Positions 51,449 through 52,840 of a stretch of 52,840 bases of DNA are shown here, one piece after another. The stretch lies in contig CAMDMZ010000032.1 of the NCBI GenBank assembly GCA_945902805.1, forward strand, positions 1-52,840, written 5' to 3'. How positions within the stretch are numbered: position 1 is the first letter of the stretch; every line of letters begins with the position of its first letter. The position numbers and the translations under genes were made by a program. The notes under the pieces were generated by a model. That model searched no databases and was not told the origin of the DNA. It saw nothing but the letters and a program-made list of their open reading frames with translations. This stretch comes from Propionivibrio dicarboxylicus. Lineage in GTDB: Bacteria; Pseudomonadota; Gammaproteobacteria; Burkholderiales; Rhodocyclaceae.

Positions 51449-52703
51449 GCGATGCACCGCCGGCCCACTTGTAGTGCAAGGCTACAAGTCGGGTTTCCGG
51501 CTCAAAAACAACACGGTCCAACAGGGCCGTGATCCAACGCCGAAGCCGCAGTCTAGCCTCGGCGTTTTGTTTTTGCATATCCGTGACGAACTCCGGTACA
51601 TCCATCAGTGGATCGTTGCCGTCCTGCTTGCCGATGTGCCAGTTCATTATGTCCATCGACATCAGCATCTGTGCGATGTCTTGCTCGGACAGTTCATCCA
51701 GCTTTCGCTTGATGTTGGCATTCGCCGCTTGGTCGGCCTTAAGCTGCTCCAAGCGCTCGAGATCAGCCTCTATGGCCGCTACCTTCGCCGCTGCTGCCTT
51801 TGATCCGGTGGAGACAAGGCAAATCAAGTTATCTACCTGACTCCGTAGGGCAGCAATGTCAGCATCGATGGCCGGCACATCAACCTTGATCGATGCTCCA
51901 AAGGCCCGCGCGGCCTTCAACAACTTCTTGCGGAATGTCGCCGATTGGCTGTCGGCATGGAGCTTCTTGATTACCTCTTCCTCGATCAACCATTGACTGA
52001 TGCGCTTACCTTTTGCCCCTGCCCGATAGTTCCCTGATGATGTTTCGCACCAGAACGGTGTGCCGTCAGCCGTATAAAGTAGCCCGGTAAGCAGAAAGTC
52101 GTGATCGTTCTTCATCCGGCGCACCTGTTTCTGCTTTGTTGTCGTGCTTGCCAGTACCGCTTCCGCCTGCTCGCGAGTGATCATGGCCTCGTGAGTCTTC
52201 TCTTCGCTGATGATCCATTCATCTTCATCTCGCTTCAACATTCTTTGTTTCGGGTCATCACGGCTTGCACGCTGCTTCTTCCGCCTGTTCCATACCAAGT
52301 GGCCTGTGTAGATCATTGCGTTACTCTCGACACCGATCATCGTGGCGGCGTTCCGATCGTCCAACCCTGACCGCCTCATGGCTTCGGCACGATTTACGCC
52401 TTCTGACCGAAGAGTAAGGAATTGTGCAACCTTGGTCGCTAGCAGTGGATCCGGCACTAGGCGCGACTTCAGAACCGGCTGACCGCCCCTGACGCCGCCC
52501 GTGGCGGTCCTTTCGAGTCGGTATCCGAGTGGGGCGTGTCCGCCAGAACGGTAGCCCTGCTTCACGTTCTCAATCTGGCCCTGCTTCCCCTTTTCTGCCG
52601 ATAGTCTGGAATGAAGTCGGTCAAATTGTCGAGCGACGCCCAGCATCATCTCGCCGTATGCGCTGCTGCCATCAATAGCGACTAAAGTGGCCCCCAAAGT
52701 CAA
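51408..52703 (-). pseudogene. Large serine recombinase, catalytic domain missing
   Basis: The open frame is about 431 residues. It starts at the tail of a serine-recombinase catalytic domain (AYGEMMLGVARQFDRLHSRL, about 14-33). It continues with the Recombinase domain (GYRSGGHAPLGYRLE, about 50-64, then a helical DNA-binding part), a zinc-ribbon-like region reduced to FWCETSSGNYRAG, a coiled coil and a C-terminal helix. The first 120 or so residues, including the nucleophilic Ser, are absent, so it cannot recombine on its own. The last residues (ASPRGFEPRFIP) are antisense translation of tRNA-Glu. The gene probably came with an element integrated at tRNA-Glu, and was later broken at its 5' end near 52700. 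Which codon, if any, starts translation is unclear. Confidence 0.8.
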
Positions 52704-52840
52704 GACAGAATTGACTTGGGTTTAAGCGGTGCACTTGACCTGACTCGCAGCTGGACGACGCTGCCCCGATGTTGCCTTGGTTGTTGCCTTTGACGTCGGT
52801 ATTGCCGTTGAATCTGTTGTTGCGGCGGAGGAACCGTCTG
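52704..52840. other. Unassigned right edge, possible insertion junction
   Basis: No gene is assigned. On the minus strand, three partly open frames run from the edge to stops around 52670-52730; none shows a motif I recognise. The stretch AGTCAAGACAGAATTGACTT (52698-52717) contains short inverted arms AGTCAA/TTGACT. It lies at the point where the recombinase loses homology, as would an IS end or recombination scar. Confidence 0.35.

Overview
The window looks like a chromosomal segment of a GC-rich betaproteobacterium, most likely in or near the Rhodocyclales (Dechloromonas/Azonexus/Accumulibacter type). This is inferred from gene content: class I PHA synthase with two acetoacetyl-CoA reductases and PhaR, many c-di-GMP and hemerythrin signalling proteins, and a MutL with an endonuclease motif. 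No rRNA or species marker fixes the genus.

Layout. 1-148 is the tail of an IS256-type insertion sequence. 350-1008 is a Phd/VapC-type toxin-antitoxin pair. 1021-8178 holds lysS, mnmC, a glycine-zipper envelope protein, an AAA/DUF4143 ATPase and, on the minus strand, gltX. 8379-27868 is a dense signalling island: an HDOD/EAL-like protein, four histidine kinases with nearly identical kinase cores (one fused to hemerythrin, one carrying an N-terminal receiver), an HD-GYP response regulator, a stand-alone receiver, two PAS-GGDEF-EAL-REC proteins with degenerate GGDEF motifs, a tandem-receiver protein and an unknown cysteine-motif protein. No DNA-binding output domain was seen, and the visible effectors are all predicted c-di-GMP phosphodiesterases. 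27955-44355 is mainly housekeeping: an alpha/beta hydrolase, rlmB, an MscS channel, a PLD-like protein, an RsmB/NOP methyltransferase, a DUF3108 protein, purN, a lipoprotein, a DedA protein, mutL, miaA, a YcgR/PilZ protein, a second lipoprotein, a PaaH-like dehydrogenase, bamD, rluD, pgeF and a small membrane protein. 44435-48475 is the PHA locus phaC-phaB-phaB-phaR, followed by rimO and a GlcD-type FAD oxidase. The right end has tRNA-Ala(GGC) and tRNA-Glu(TTC). A truncated large serine recombinase lies against and partly inside tRNA-Glu, which suggests an integrated element continuing beyond the window.

The most unusual feature is a dispersed ~24-28 bp repeat whose core is CTCGCCAGCACCGACTTTT, usually preceded by GCCGT. 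I find eleven copies matching at 21 or more of 24 positions, plus one partial and one apparently split copy, roughly one per 4 kb between 0.25 and 44 kb. The copies sit between genes, at gene ends and inside the reading frames of mnmC, gltX, mutL, rluD, pgeF, a DUF3108 gene and others. The unit is open in all six frames and adds either an AVxPxPTF-like or an RRLASTDF-like peptide. It could be a DNA-uptake-type signal or a protein-tolerated mobile repeat. A second, REP-like palindromic repeat occurs twice.
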